Under the pieces are notes generated by a model. The model saw only the letters and a list, made by a program, of their open reading frames with translations. It ran no database searches and was not told the DNA's origin. From Streptomyces griseoloalbus (GTDB lineage Bacteria > Actinomycetota > Actinomycetes > Streptomycetales > Streptomycetaceae): a stretch of DNA of 64,000 nt. The stretch is from assembly GCA_014650015.1 (NCBI GenBank), contig BMUD01000014.1, positions 1 to 64,000 of the forward strand, given 5' to 3'. Below, in pieces: positions 15,680-24,665 of this stretch (its first letter is position 1; each line of letters opens with the position of its first letter). The position numbers and the translations under genes were made by a program.

Positions 15680-17544
15680 GAGGTGGTGTCGCCTTCCGGG
15701 TTCGTGGGGTGGGACTGGGGTGCGGGGGCCTGGCCGGCGGACGCGGTGTCCTTTCCGGTGGACCGGACGGCCTGGCGGAAGCTGCTGAGCCGGGCGGTGC
15801 GGGCCCTGGTCTCCTCGGCGGTGGGGGCCGGCCGGCGCGGTGCGGCGGCGCGGTGGCCGGACTGGCCGCGCTCGGCCTCGGCGAGGGTCCGGCCCCTGCG
15901 TCGGCGGGGCAGTACCAGCGGGTCCGCCGCGTCGGGGTCCGGGGCAGGGTCCGGGGACTCGTGCGGGGGCACCGGCCCGGAGCGCGGACCGGCCGTGGCG
16001 CGGCTTCCCGTGGCGGTGGGGGCGGCGGGACGCGTCGGGGCGGGGACCGCCGGGGTGGTGCGGTCCGGGGCGACCGGGGCGGTGTCGTCGGTGGTGCGGT
16101 GACTCGTCTCCGGTTCCGTGCCGGCGGGCACCGTTTTGGCCTTGGCACGGCCGCTCCGGCGGCGCGGCAGGACGGGGGCCGTCGGCTCACCGGGGGCGGG
16201 GGTCGCGTCGGCAGCGGCGGTCTCGGGAGCGGCGGGCGTCTCGTCGGCGGCGGGAGCGGTTCCCGACGTCCGGGGCGCGGCGGGGGGTCCGGCCGGGGCG
16301 GGCGTCTCGGTGGGCGGGGCCGGGGTGGTGGGGACGGGCGGCGCGGTGCGCGGTGCGGTGGCCGGGGCGGCGGAGCCGGTGGCCGGTGCCGCGGACGCGG
16401 CCGGCGGGGCGGTCGTGGGGGCGGCGTCGGTGTCCGGCGTGGTGCCGGCGGACGGGGGCGCGTCCTGCGGTACGAGGATCTCCTGCGGGACGAGCATCAG
16501 CACGCCCGTGCCGCCGCGCGCCGAGGGACGGTAGGAGATCTTGAGTCCGTACCGCCGGGCCAGCCGCCCGACCACGGCCAGGCCGAGCCGGGTGCCGGTG
16601 AGGCCGCCGAGCTCGGTGGCCTCGCCGGAGACCGCGCGTTCGGCGCGGCGGAGCTGGACCTCGCCCATGACGAGTCCGCTGTCCTCGACGGACAACAGGA
16701 CGCCGGAGGGGACGTCCTCGACGTAGACGTGCACCTCGGCGGTCGGCGGCGAGAAGTTCGCGGCGTTGTCGAGGAGTTCGGCGAGCGCGTGCATCACGCC
16801 CTCGGCGGCGTGTCCGGCGACGGCGGCGTCACTGGTGTGGTGCACGCGGATGCGCTGGTAGCCGCTGATCCGGCCCATGGCGCCGCGCAGAATCGATTCC
16901 ATGGCGATCGGCCGTGCCCAGCGGCGGCCCGAGCGGGCCCCGGTGAGGACGGCGACGGAGTCGGCGAGCCTGCTTGCCTGCGCGGTGCGGTGGTCGAGGT
17001 GGAGCAGGTCGGTGAGGACCTCCTCGTCGTGGTGCTTGTCCTCCATGGCGCGCAGGTCGGCGAGCATGCCGGTGGCCAGGGCCTGCATGCGGCCGGCGGC
17101 GTTGGCGGTGGCGGACAGGGCGGCGGCGCGGGCGCCGTCGGCCTCGCGCAGCCGGGCTTCCAGCCGCGCGACGCGGGTGGCGTGCTCCTCGGTGAGACGG
17201 GCGGTCTCGGCGGCGTGCGCGTCGGCCAGGCGGGCGGTCTCGGCGGCGTGTTCCTCCGCGAGCCGGGTCCGTTCCCGCAGCAGCCGGCCGTGGTTCTCGG
17301 TGACGGTTTCCAGCCGCGTCCGTGCGGTGCGCGCGGACAGGACGGCCCGGGCCGCCACCGTGGCCGCGGCGCACAGCAGCAGGCCGGCGCCCGCCCCGGT
17401 CACCGCGAGGGCACCGCGCGCGGAGTCGGGGCCGAGAACCACGGCGGCGGCGACCGCGAGCGCGGCGGTCACCGCGGTGAGCAGCGGCACGGGCAGCAGT
17501 CTGCGGAAGGTGATGCGGTCACCGGGGAGCGGGGGAGAGTTCAT
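15676..17544 (-). CDS. cvnA: Conservon sensor histidine-kinase-like protein
   Basis: This 622-residue membrane sensor opens with two membrane segments (about residues 16-37 and 44-66). A heptad-rich coiled coil with near-repeats of EEHAAETARL follows at about residues 90-130, then a degenerate H-box region (LDHRTAQASRLAD). An intact HATPase N-box (HALAELLDNAANFSPP) and G-boxes come next. A low-complexity Pro/Ala/Thr-rich tail of over 250 residues ends the protein. It is the receptor of the conservon complex at the cytoplasmic membrane. Whether it autophosphorylates is uncertain. Confidence 0.9.
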   Translation of the reverse strand: MNSPPLPGDRITFRRLLPVPLLTAVTAALAVAAAVVLGPDSARGALAVTGAGAGLLLCAAATVAARAVLSARTARTRLETVTENHGRLLRERTRLAEEHAAETARLADAHAAETARLTEEHATRVARLEARLREADGARAAALSATANAAGRMQALATGMLADLRAMEDKHHDEEVLTDLLHLDHRTAQASRLADSVAVLTGARSGRRWARPIAMESILRGAMGRISGYQRIRVHHTSDAAVAGHAAEGVMHALAELLDNAANFSPPTAEVHVYVEDVPSGVLLSVEDSGLVMGEVQLRRAERAVSGEATELGGLTGTRLGLAVVGRLARRYGLKISYRPSARGGTGVLMLVPQEILVPQDAPPSAGTTPDTDAAPTTAPPAASAAPATGSAAPATAPRTAPPVPTTPAPPTETPAPAGPPAAPRTSGTAPAADETPAAPETAAADATPAPGEPTAPVLPRRRSGRAKAKTVPAGTEPETSHRTTDDTAPVAPDRTTPAVPAPTRPAAPTATGSRATAGPRSGPVPPHESPDPAPDPDAADPLVLPRRRRGRTLAEAERGQSGHRAAAPRRPAPTAEETRARTARLSSFRQAVRSTGKDTASAGQAPAPQSHPTNPEGDTTS

Positions 17545-17671
17545 CGATCAGGTCCTCGGTAGGGTCCGCGGGCATGCGCCGTCGTCCGCACGGCCCGGTG
17601 TGTCCTTGCATGGCCGAATCTGTATCCGGGCGCTTTTCGCACGTGGGCCGACAACTACGCGCAACTCGCGG

Positions 17672-17684
17672 TCACTATATGTGA
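17672..17684. promoter_or_regulatory. Inverted repeat in the conservon/oxidoreductase spacer
   Basis: TCAC (17672-17675) and GTGA (17681-17684) flank TATAT in the 258-bp divergent spacer. It is the AT-richest spot there and probably part of a promoter for one of the two divergent genes. The regulator is unknown. Confidence 0.3.
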
Positions 17685-17802
17685 GTCCCTGATCATCTTG
17701 GCAGGGGTCGTGTGGCTGGAATTCTGTCCTCGCCTGTGCGCGCCTTCTGCGACGGGTGCCCTCCCCGGCGGTCCGCGGCGCCGGCGGGGGCATCCTGAGG
17801 GC

Positions 17803-20682
17803 ATGACGGATCTCCGGGAACTGCGGGCCGGACTGCGGGCGGCCGTGCGCGGCGACGTCGACTTCGGCACCACCGCACGGGCACTGACCACCATGGACGC
17901 CTCCAACTACCGCCGGGTACCGCTCGGTGTGGTGGCGCCGCGGGATGCCGACGACGTGGCGGCGGTGCTGTCGGTGTGCCGCTCCCAGGGGGTGCCCGTG
18001 GTGCCGCGCGGCGGCGGGACCTCGATCGCGGGGCAGGCGACCGGCACCGGTGTGGTGCTGGACTTCACCCGGCACATGAACCGTCTGCTCTCCCTCGATC
18101 CGGAGGCCCGCACGGCGGTCGTCCAGCCCGGCCTGGTCCTCGACCGACTCCAGGAGGCCGCCGCCCCGCACGGTCTGCGTTTCGGCCCCGACCCCTCCAC
18201 CCACAGCAGGTGCACCCTCGGCGGCATGATCGGCAACAACTCCTGCGGCTCCCACTCGGTGGCGTGGGGCACGACGGCCGACAGCGTGCGGGAGCTGTCG
18301 GTGCTCACCCCGCGCGGGGAGCGGCTACGACCGGGCCGGGGCTGGACGGGGGCCCCGGCCGGCCTGCGCGACCTGGTGGACGGCGAACTCGCCCGCCTGC
18401 GCACCGGCTTCCCGGAGCTGCCGCGCCGGATCTCCGGATACGCCGTGGACGCCCTGCTGCCGGAGAAGGGCGCCGACGTCGCCCGCTCCCTCTGCGGTTC
18501 GGAGGGCACGCTGGGCGTGCTCACGGAGGCGGTGGTGGACCTCGTACGGGCGCCACGCGCGCGTGCGCTCGCCGTGCTGGCGTACGCGGAGGAGAGCGGG
18601 GCGGCCGAGGCGGCAGCGGGCTTGTTGCCGTACGGCCCGCTGACGGTGGAGGGCATGGCGGCGGACCTGGTGCCGTCGGCCGCCGCCGCGGACCTCCCGC
18701 GCGGCGGGGCCTGGCTGTTCGTGGAGACGGGCGGGGACACGGAGGGGGAGGCACGCGCGCGTGCGGAGACGATCGTCCGCGCGGCGGACGTCGTGGACTC
18801 CCTGGTGGTCACCGACCCGGCCCGGCAGCGCGCGCTGTGGCGGATCCGGGAGGACGCGAGCGGGACGGCGACCAGGATGCCGGACGGCACGGAGGCCTGG
18901 CCCGGCTGGGAGGACTGCGCGGTGCCGCCCGCCCGGCTGGGCGCGTATCTGCGGGACTTCCGGGGTCTGCTGGCCGATCACGGTCTGCGCGGCACCCCGT
19001 ACGGGCACTTCGGGGACGGCTGCATCCACGTCCGGATCGACTTCGACCTGCTGACCGGGCCGGGCGTCGCCCGCTTCCGGCGCTTCTCGGAGGAACTGGC
19101 CGACGTGGTCGTGGCCCACGGCGGCTCCCTCTCCGGGGAACACGGGGACGGACAGGCCCGCGCCGAGCTGCTGCCGCGCATGTACGGCGCGGAGACGGTC
19201 GCCCTCTTCGCCCGCGTGAAGGGCGTCTGGGACCCGGACGACCTGCTCAACCCGGGCATGCTGGTCCGCCCGGCGCCCCTGGACGCCAACCTCCGCTTCT
19301 CCGTCCTCCCGCGTGAACCGGTCGACGTGGCCTTCGGATATCCCGCCGACGGCGGTGACTTCTCGGCCGCGGTGCGCCGCTGTGTGGGCGTCGCCAAGTG
19401 CCGTACGACGTCCGTGTCGGGGCCGGCGGTGATGTGCCCGTCGTACCGTGCGACGGGCGAGGAGGAGCACTCCACGCGCGGGCGTGCCCGCCTGCTGCAC
19501 GAGATGCTCGCCGGTGAGCTGGTGACCGACGGCTGGCGGTCGACGGAGGTACGGGACGCGCTGGACCTGTGTCTGTCCTGCAAGGGCTGCCGCTCGGACT
19601 GCCCGGTCGGGGTCGACATGGCCACGTACAAGGCGGAGTTCCTCCACCACCACTACGCGGGCCGCCGCCGCCCGGCGGCGCACTACGCGATGGGGTGGCT
19701 GCCGGTGTGGCTGGGGTGGGTGGCGCGGACGAGGTCGGCGGCGGTGGTCAACGGCCTGGCCTCCGTGGGGCCGCTCGCGCGGGCGGCGAAACGGCTGGGC
19801 GGGATCGCGGGGGAGCGGGAGATCCCCCGGGTGGCCGGGGAGACGTTCACGCGCTGGTGGCGGGGACGGCGAGTGCCTGACGGCGACGGCGACGGCACGG
19901 TGGTGGTCCTCTGGCCGGACACGTTTACGGAGCACCTGTCGCCGTCGGTGGGCCGGGCCGCGGTACGCGTGCTGGAGGCGGCGGGACTGCGGGTGGCGCT
20001 GCCTCCGACGCTGCGGCTGGCCGGGCGCCCGGTGGGCGACGCCCGCTCCCGCTCGGCGCTGTCCCTGCTGGCGGCCCGCAGGGGCCGGGTCTGCTGCGGC
20101 CTGACGTACATCTCGACGGGCCAGCTCGACCGCGCCCGCGCGGTGCTCCGCCGCACGCTGGACCTGCTGGAACCGGTGCTGGCCACCGACGCTCCGGTGG
20201 TCGTCCTGGAACCGAGCTGCGCGGCGGCCCTGCGCGCGGACGCCCCGGAGCTACTGCACGACGACCCCCGCGCCGCACGCCTCGCCTCACGGGTGCGCAC
20301 CTTCGCGGAGACCCTGGAGCAGTACGCCCCGGACTGGACCCCACCGGCCCTGAACCGCCCCGTCGTCGGCCAGACCCACTGCCACCAGCACGCGGTGCTG
20401 GGCGAGGCACCGGACCGCCGGCTGCGCGAGGCCGCCGGCCTCACCGGCGACCTGAGCGGCGGCTGCTGCGGCCTGGCGGGCAACTTCGGCTTCGAGAGGG
20501 GCCACTACGAGGTCTCGGCCGCCTGCGCGGAGGACCAGCTCCTGCCGTCGGTGAGAAACGCACCGGAGGACGCGGTCCTCGTGGCCGACGGCTTCTCCTG
20601 TCGCACACAGGTGGAGCAGCTGGCGGGGGCGCGGGGGCGGCACCTGGCGGAGGTGCTGGCGGCTGCTCTGGACAACGAGTGA
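17803..20682 (+). CDS. FAD-linked oxidase fused to Fe-S (GlpC/GlcF-like) domain, D-2-hydroxyacid dehydrogenase type
   Basis: This 959-residue fusion protein oxidises a D-2-hydroxyacid such as D-lactate, glycolate or D-2-hydroxyglutarate, passing electrons through FAD and Fe-S centres. The N-terminal FAD PP-loop is VPRGGGTSIAGQ (about residues 67-78). The FAD_oxidase_C region carries GHFGDGCIHVRID and GGSLSGEHGDGQAR. Cys-rich Fe-S motifs occur near residues 526-550 and at CLSCKGCRSDCPV (about 589). The C-terminal CCG domain includes GGCCGLAGNFGFE (about 888). The start MTDLRELRAGLRAAV matches where the fold begins. It stands alone, so the substrate is not resolved by context. Confidence 0.88.
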   Translation: MTDLRELRAGLRAAVRGDVDFGTTARALTTMDASNYRRVPLGVVAPRDADDVAAVLSVCRSQGVPVVPRGGGTSIAGQATGTGVVLDFTRHMNRLLSLDPEARTAVVQPGLVLDRLQEAAAPHGLRFGPDPSTHSRCTLGGMIGNNSCGSHSVAWGTTADSVRELSVLTPRGERLRPGRGWTGAPAGLRDLVDGELARLRTGFPELPRRISGYAVDALLPEKGADVARSLCGSEGTLGVLTEAVVDLVRAPRARALAVLAYAEESGAAEAAAGLLPYGPLTVEGMAADLVPSAAAADLPRGGAWLFVETGGDTEGEARARAETIVRAADVVDSLVVTDPARQRALWRIREDASGTATRMPDGTEAWPGWEDCAVPPARLGAYLRDFRGLLADHGLRGTPYGHFGDGCIHVRIDFDLLTGPGVARFRRFSEELADVVVAHGGSLSGEHGDGQARAELLPRMYGAETVALFARVKGVWDPDDLLNPGMLVRPAPLDANLRFSVLPREPVDVAFGYPADGGDFSAAVRRCVGVAKCRTTSVSGPAVMCPSYRATGEEEHSTRGRARLLHEMLAGELVTDGWRSTEVRDALDLCLSCKGCRSDCPVGVDMATYKAEFLHHHYAGRRRPAAHYAMGWLPVWLGWVARTRSAAVVNGLASVGPLARAAKRLGGIAGEREIPRVAGETFTRWWRGRRVPDGDGDGTVVVLWPDTFTEHLSPSVGRAAVRVLEAAGLRVALPPTLRLAGRPVGDARSRSALSLLAARRGRVCCGLTYISTGQLDRARAVLRRTLDLLEPVLATDAPVVVLEPSCAAALRADAPELLHDDPRAARLASRVRTFAETLEQYAPDWTPPALNRPVVGQTHCHQHAVLGEAPDRRLREAAGLTGDLSGGCCGLAGNFGFERGHYEVSAACAEDQLLPSVRNAPEDAVLVADGFSCRTQVEQLAGARGRHLAEVLAAALDNE

Positions 20683-20716
20683 GCAGTCGCCGCCCTCCTG
20701 TCTCCCTCGCGCTCAG

Positions 20717-21113
20717 ATGAGCCCCCGCGACCACCGCGACCACCGCGACCACCGCGACCACTGGGACCGCCGCGACCACTGGGACCGCCGCGACTGCCGG
20801 GACTGCCGGGACCGCCGTGGCCCCGTGGCCGCTGAAACTGCTGGGACCGCCGCGACCGCCGCGACCGCTGGGACCGTCGTGATCGCCGGGACCGGGGACC
20901 GCAGCGACCGCCGGGGCTGCCGGGACCGCCGCGACCCCCGGGGCTGCCGCGACCGCTGGGACCCCCGGGGCTGCCGCGACCGCTGGGACCGCGGGACTGC
21001 CGTGATCGCCGGGACCGCCGTGGCTGCTGGGACCGGGGACCGCAGCGAGCGCCGGGACCGCTGGGACCGCTGGGACCGCTGGGACCGTCGTGGCCCCGTG
21101 GCCGCTGAAACCA
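20717..21113. repeat. Degenerate 9-bp repeat tract with nested 27-bp and longer duplications
   Basis: The stretch 20683-21256 (574 bp) holds no gene I can support. About 400 bp of it is built from variants of GACCGCTGG/GACCGCCGC. Three 27-bp copies sit at 20914-20940, 20941-20967 and 20968-20994. A longer block (starting CGTGGCCCCGTGGCCGCTGA) recurs 273 bp apart, at 20816 and 21089. On the minus strand no frame contains a stop over most of the tract. One frame reads as Gly-Pro-Ser collagen-like triplets, another as Val-Pro-Ala. This could be a decayed collagen-like gene or a slippage-expanded spacer. Confidence 0.75.
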
Positions 21114-21256
21114 GCCGTGGCCCCCGGGCCGCCGAACCCCCCGCCCCGGCGCTCCGCCACCCGCAGCGCATCCGCATCCGCGTCCGCATCGGCGAGGGCG
21201 CTGCGGACGAGCCGGCAGCCGTTTCCCGCGTCCGGCTCAGCAGGGATGCGGGGTAG

Positions 21257-22165
21257 TCACTCCCTGCCCCTCAGATACTCCACGGCCCTGCGCGCCGAGG
21301 CACCGATCACCGCGTCGGCGCGGGGCAGCCGACGGTCGGCGCGGGCGGCCTGGGTGAAGACGGCAGCCGTGTAGGCGCGGCCACCGGCGAGTTCGACCAC
21401 CCCCACCTCGTGCCGCATGACGCCGAACGTACCGGTCTTCCCGTACACCGCCACGTCGTCGTAGGGGAAGCCCGCCGCGAGCCGGTGCTGCCAGGGCTGG
21501 AGTCCCATGGTGCGACGGATGAACGCGCAGCTGTCGGGGGAGGCCGCCGTGTCCGTCCAGATGGCGCGCAGCAGACGCCCCATCTCGGCCGGGGTGGTCG
21601 AGGCCACCCACGCGGGGTCGTAGGTGCCGGGCGGCACCTCCTGGTCGTTGTCCGCGATCCGCGCCATCGCCGCGTCCACGGACTCGGCCCCGGTCACCTT
21701 CAGCAGCCGGGCCAAGGTGCCCGCGGCACCGTCGTTGAGGTGCGTGCGCAGCAGACCGAGGGCGCGGAAGGTGTCGTCGACCGCCTCGGCGCCCACGTGG
21801 TGGAGCACCGCGTCGGCGGCCGCGTTGTCGGAGATGCTCATCATCATGACGACCAGGTCGCGCAGGGACATGGACACCTCGTCGCGCAGTTGTGAGATGC
21901 CGGTGGGCCCGGGCAGCCTGCCCCCGGGCGGCAGGGTGACCCGCTGCCGCGGGTCGAGAACGCCGGCGTCCACCTGTCTGCAGTAGGCCACCGTCAGCGG
22001 CACCTTGTAGACCGAGCCCATCAGCACCGCCTCGTCCGCGTCGACCACCACCGCCGCCGCGGGTCGGTGCAGTTCGGCCACGTGGAGCCGGCCGTGCACG
22101 CCGGCGTCGTCGAACATCGCGCGCAAGGCGCCCTCTATGCCCCTGCCGGGGGCCGTCGCGTTCAC
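21257..22165 (-). CDS. Serine hydrolase of the class A beta-lactamase/PBP fold
   Basis: This 302-residue protein has the three penicillin-binding motifs: SVYK (Ser-x-x-Lys) near residue 50, SDN in SISDNAAAD and KTG in VYGKTGTFG. It lacks an obvious signal peptide and I could not identify the omega-loop Glu of true class A beta-lactamases. A hydrolytic beta-lactamase is therefore possible but a DD-peptidase-like or esterase role is equally likely. The GTG start overlaps the LysR stop (GTGA), so it is co-transcribed with the regulator. The arrangement with a LysR regulator is reminiscent of AmpR-controlled beta-lactamase loci. Confidence 0.8.
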   Translation of the reverse strand: MNATAPGRGIEGALRAMFDDAGVHGRLHVAELHRPAAAVVVDADEAVLMGSVYKVPLTVAYCRQVDAGVLDPRQRVTLPPGGRLPGPTGISQLRDEVSMSLRDLVVMMMSISDNAAADAVLHHVGAEAVDDTFRALGLLRTHLNDGAAGTLARLLKVTGAESVDAAMARIADNDQEVPPGTYDPAWVASTTPAEMGRLLRAIWTDTAASPDSCAFIRRTMGLQPWQHRLAAGFPYDDVAVYGKTGTFGVMRHEVGVVELAGGRAYTAAVFTQAARADRRLPRADAVIGASARRAVEYLRGRE

Positions 22166-23148
22166 CGGGCTGCCCCTGCGCCCGGGAGATGCTCCGATGC
22201 CAGCGCGCCGACCAGGACCTCGGCCGCTTCGGCGGCGTGCGCGGCGGCGAGCCGCCGGGCGTCCCACACCACCCGCAGTCGCAGCGGCAGCTCCGGGGCG
22301 GTGGTCTCGTGCCGGGTGACACCGTCCGCCGCGAGCGACTCGTCCGCGGTGACGAGCACGGCCTGACCGGCGGCGACGAGGGCCAGTCCGGAGCGCTCGT
22401 CCGAGACCACCACCGTCTCGACCCGCCGCCCGCGCCCCGCGAGCGTGTCCAGGAACAGGTCGTGCGCCGCGGGCGCCTCGGCACGCGGCCGGACCGCGTA
22501 CGGCAATCGCCGCCCCGCCTGCGCCCCGCCGGAACGCGGGCTCGGCCTGCCCGGCCTGTCCTGCGGACGGTTCGGAGCACTCCGGCCGGCGCCCGCCTCG
22601 CTCGGCGAGGACCGCCCCGCCCCGGCGCCCACCGTGCCGTCCGGTACCAGCAGCCACGTCGGCAGCAGCGTCACGGGTCCCGCGGACAGGCCGTGCAGTA
22701 CGGCGGGGTGGCGGACGACGGCCAGGTCGAGCCGTCCCGCGGAGACCTCCGTCAGCAACGTCGCCGTCGGTGCTGTCACCACCGAGACCCTGGCCCGGAT
22801 GCCGGCCCGGACGGGTGAGGCGGCGACGGTCGCGCCGAGCCGGGGTGGCAGCTCGGGCGGCAGGCCGAGCCGGAGGCGCTGTCCGTCCGCGCCCTCCCTG
22901 GTGCCGGTCTCCCGCAGTTCGGCCAGTGCGGAGAGCGCCCGGCGGGCGTGCGGGAGCAGCGCTGCGCCCTCTTCGGTGAGGGAGACCCCGCGTTCCCGGT
23001 CGAACAGCCGCACTCCCAGCAGCGCCTCGAGTCGTCGCAGTGCCTGTGAGAGGGGCGGCTGAGTGATGCCCACGCGCTGTGCGGCGTCGCCGAAGTGCCC
23101 TTCCTCCGCGATGGCGACGAAGATCTCCAGATGCCGCTCGGTCAGCAT
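22162..23148 (-). CDS. LysR family transcriptional regulator with a disordered insertion
   Basis: This 328-residue LysR regulator has an N-terminal HTH (LEIFVAIAEEGHFGDAAQRV, then PPLSQALRRLEALLGVRLFD). An effector domain starts around residue 85. The start MLTERHLEIF is the canonical position. The effector domain is interrupted at about residues 172-208 by a Ser/Pro/Arg/Gly-rich segment not typical of the family. Its DNA contains the inverted repeat CCTCGC-tcg-GCGAGG (22596-22610). It probably controls the coupled serine hydrolase and the divergent exported metallo-hydrolase. Confidence 0.85.
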   Translation of the reverse strand: MLTERHLEIFVAIAEEGHFGDAAQRVGITQPPLSQALRRLEALLGVRLFDRERGVSLTEEGAALLPHARRALSALAELRETGTREGADGQRLRLGLPPELPPRLGATVAASPVRAGIRARVSVVTAPTATLLTEVSAGRLDLAVVRHPAVLHGLSAGPVTLLPTWLLVPDGTVGAGAGRSSPSEAGAGRSAPNRPQDRPGRPSPRSGGAQAGRRLPYAVRPRAEAPAAHDLFLDTLAGRGRRVETVVVSDERSGLALVAAGQAVLVTADESLAADGVTRHETTAPELPLRLRVVWDARRLAAAHAAEAAEVLVGALASEHLPGAGAAR

Positions 23149-23173
23149 GCGTCCCCTGTGGTCTGCGGTGATA

Positions 23174-23190
23174 TGCCGAACGAATCGGCA
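23174..23190. promoter_or_regulatory. LysR-type binding site
   Basis: TGCCGA (23174-23179) and TCGGCA (23185-23190) form a perfect inverted repeat around ACGAA, with the outer T and A of a LysR box. It lies 26 bp upstream of the lysR start, in the divergent spacer with the metallo-hydrolase gene. Confidence 0.5.
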
Positions 23191-23299
23191 CGCGGCCGAG
23201 AGTGTATTCGACACAGGACGGGCGCCGAGGTTTGACTCCTGGCTCAAGGGCCGTGCCGGAAAAGGCAGTTGAGGCCCGCATAGGGTGAAGGAGTCCGTC

Positions 23300-24361
23300 A
23301 TGTTCTCTCAGCAGTCCCCAGCCGCCCCGCGACCTGTGAGCCGGCGCAGTGTCCTGAGGACGAGCGTCGTCGCGGGCGCGGCAGGAGTCGCGGGGGCAGC
23401 CGGGACCGCCTCGGCCGCAGTGCCGCGCGGCGGTCCTGCCCGGGACGGGGTCCGCCCGGGGCGCAATGGTGTGCGGCTGCGCTGGCTCGGCGTCGCGGGC
23501 TGGGAGCTGAGCTTCGATGGTCACCGGGTCCTGATCGACCCGTATCTCACCCGGCAGCCCTACACGGACTCGGACGGCAAGGCCGACATGACGCGGGAAC
23601 TGCGGGTGAACCACCGGATCATCGACTGGGTGCTGCGCGAACACCTCACCTCGGCGCCCGAGTTCATCCTGCTGACCCACGGACACTGGGACCACCTCGC
23701 CGACGTGCCGTACCTCCTGGATCACCCCGCCTGGCGGGACCGGGAGATCAACATCCTGGGCACCGAGACGCATCTGCACCTGCTGACCGCCATGGGCGTC
23801 CCCGGCACAGGGCGCAAGCACCGTCTGGTGGCGGTCTCGGGGGACGAGGTGCTGCGCCATCCCCTCCAGTCGTCCAGCAAGCCGTCCCGCCCCGACTACA
23901 CCATCGAGGTGGTACGCAGTCTGCACAGCCAGCTCGGCGGCTACGGCTTCGACCCGTACGGCACCCTGACCGCACCCCCGGCCCGGCCCCGGTCGCTGGG
24001 CGATCTGGTGGAGGGCGGCACGCTGGGCTACCAGGTCACGGTGAGCGACCGGTTGAGCGTCATGTTCCTCAGTGGATCGGCCAACTTCGCGGCCCGCGAA
24101 GTCGCCGGAGCCACCCCCGACGTCCTGGTGCTGGGCGCCAGCGGACACGCAGCCGTACACGACTACTTCGAGCGCGCCGTCCGCACGCTGGGCCGGCCCC
24201 CGGTCATCGTCCCGAGCCACCACGACGACTTGGTCACGGCCCTGGACGACCCCATGCTCCACGACACGGTGAACCGCGGCGTGGTCGACCGGCTCCAGCA
24301 GGTGATCGGGGCCGACGGCCGTGTCCTGGACCCCCGCCATCTCGAACAGCTGGAACTCTGA
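23300..24361 (+). CDS. Tat-exported metallo-beta-lactamase-fold hydrolase
   Basis: This protein of about 353 residues carries a twin-arginine signal (SRRSVLRTSVVAGAAGVAG with an ASA cleavage site). A metallo-beta-lactamase fold follows, with zinc motif LLTHGHWDHLAD (HxHxDH), a further metal ligand region ASGHAAVHDY and the late His in VPSHHDD. It is closer to the UlaG-like/NAPE-PLD MBL branch than to classical metallo-beta-lactamases. GAAGGAG at 23287-23293 favours the ATG at 23300 over the GTG at 23285. It is divergent from lysR, and regulation through the shared spacer is likely. Substrate unknown. Confidence 0.82.
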   Translation: MFSQQSPAAPRPVSRRSVLRTSVVAGAAGVAGAAGTASAAVPRGGPARDGVRPGRNGVRLRWLGVAGWELSFDGHRVLIDPYLTRQPYTDSDGKADMTRELRVNHRIIDWVLREHLTSAPEFILLTHGHWDHLADVPYLLDHPAWRDREINILGTETHLHLLTAMGVPGTGRKHRLVAVSGDEVLRHPLQSSSKPSRPDYTIEVVRSLHSQLGGYGFDPYGTLTAPPARPRSLGDLVEGGTLGYQVTVSDRLSVMFLSGSANFAAREVAGATPDVLVLGASGHAAVHDYFERAVRTLGRPPVIVPSHHDDLVTALDDPMLHDTVNRGVVDRLQQVIGADGRVLDPRHLEQLEL

Positions 24362-24665
24362 CCCCCGGCGCCTCGGCCTGCCGTGCGCCACGTGTCGCAC
24401 ATCCGCCTCCGCGGCGGGGCCGGCCGGGGCGCGGCGCCCGACTACGGTGAGTGTCGGTCGGGCGACGCGGCGCATCATGCATTCCTCGCAGACCCGCCCC
24501 TCCCACGTCCCCCACGGTGCCGCCGGTTCGGCTCCCGGCCGTTCTCGGGATGGCTGCCGGGTGCCGTGCTCTCCCGGAGCCAGTACGGATCGCTCCGGTC
24601 GGGCCCGGTCCGCCGATCGGGAGGGGGCGCGCGAGCCCGTGGCTCATGGGCGCACCTCGTGAGGT
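24362..24665. other. Spacer without a recognisable gene
   Basis: This 304-bp region lies between two convergent genes. I see no frame with convincing protein character, no strong terminator stem and no repeat. Confidence 0.5.

Noticed and set aside
21257-24478. A single 1073-codon minus-strand frame joining several genes
   Set aside because: It only runs through because two frames lack stops. The real serine hydrolase starts at 22165, and lysR and the MBL gene explain the rest.
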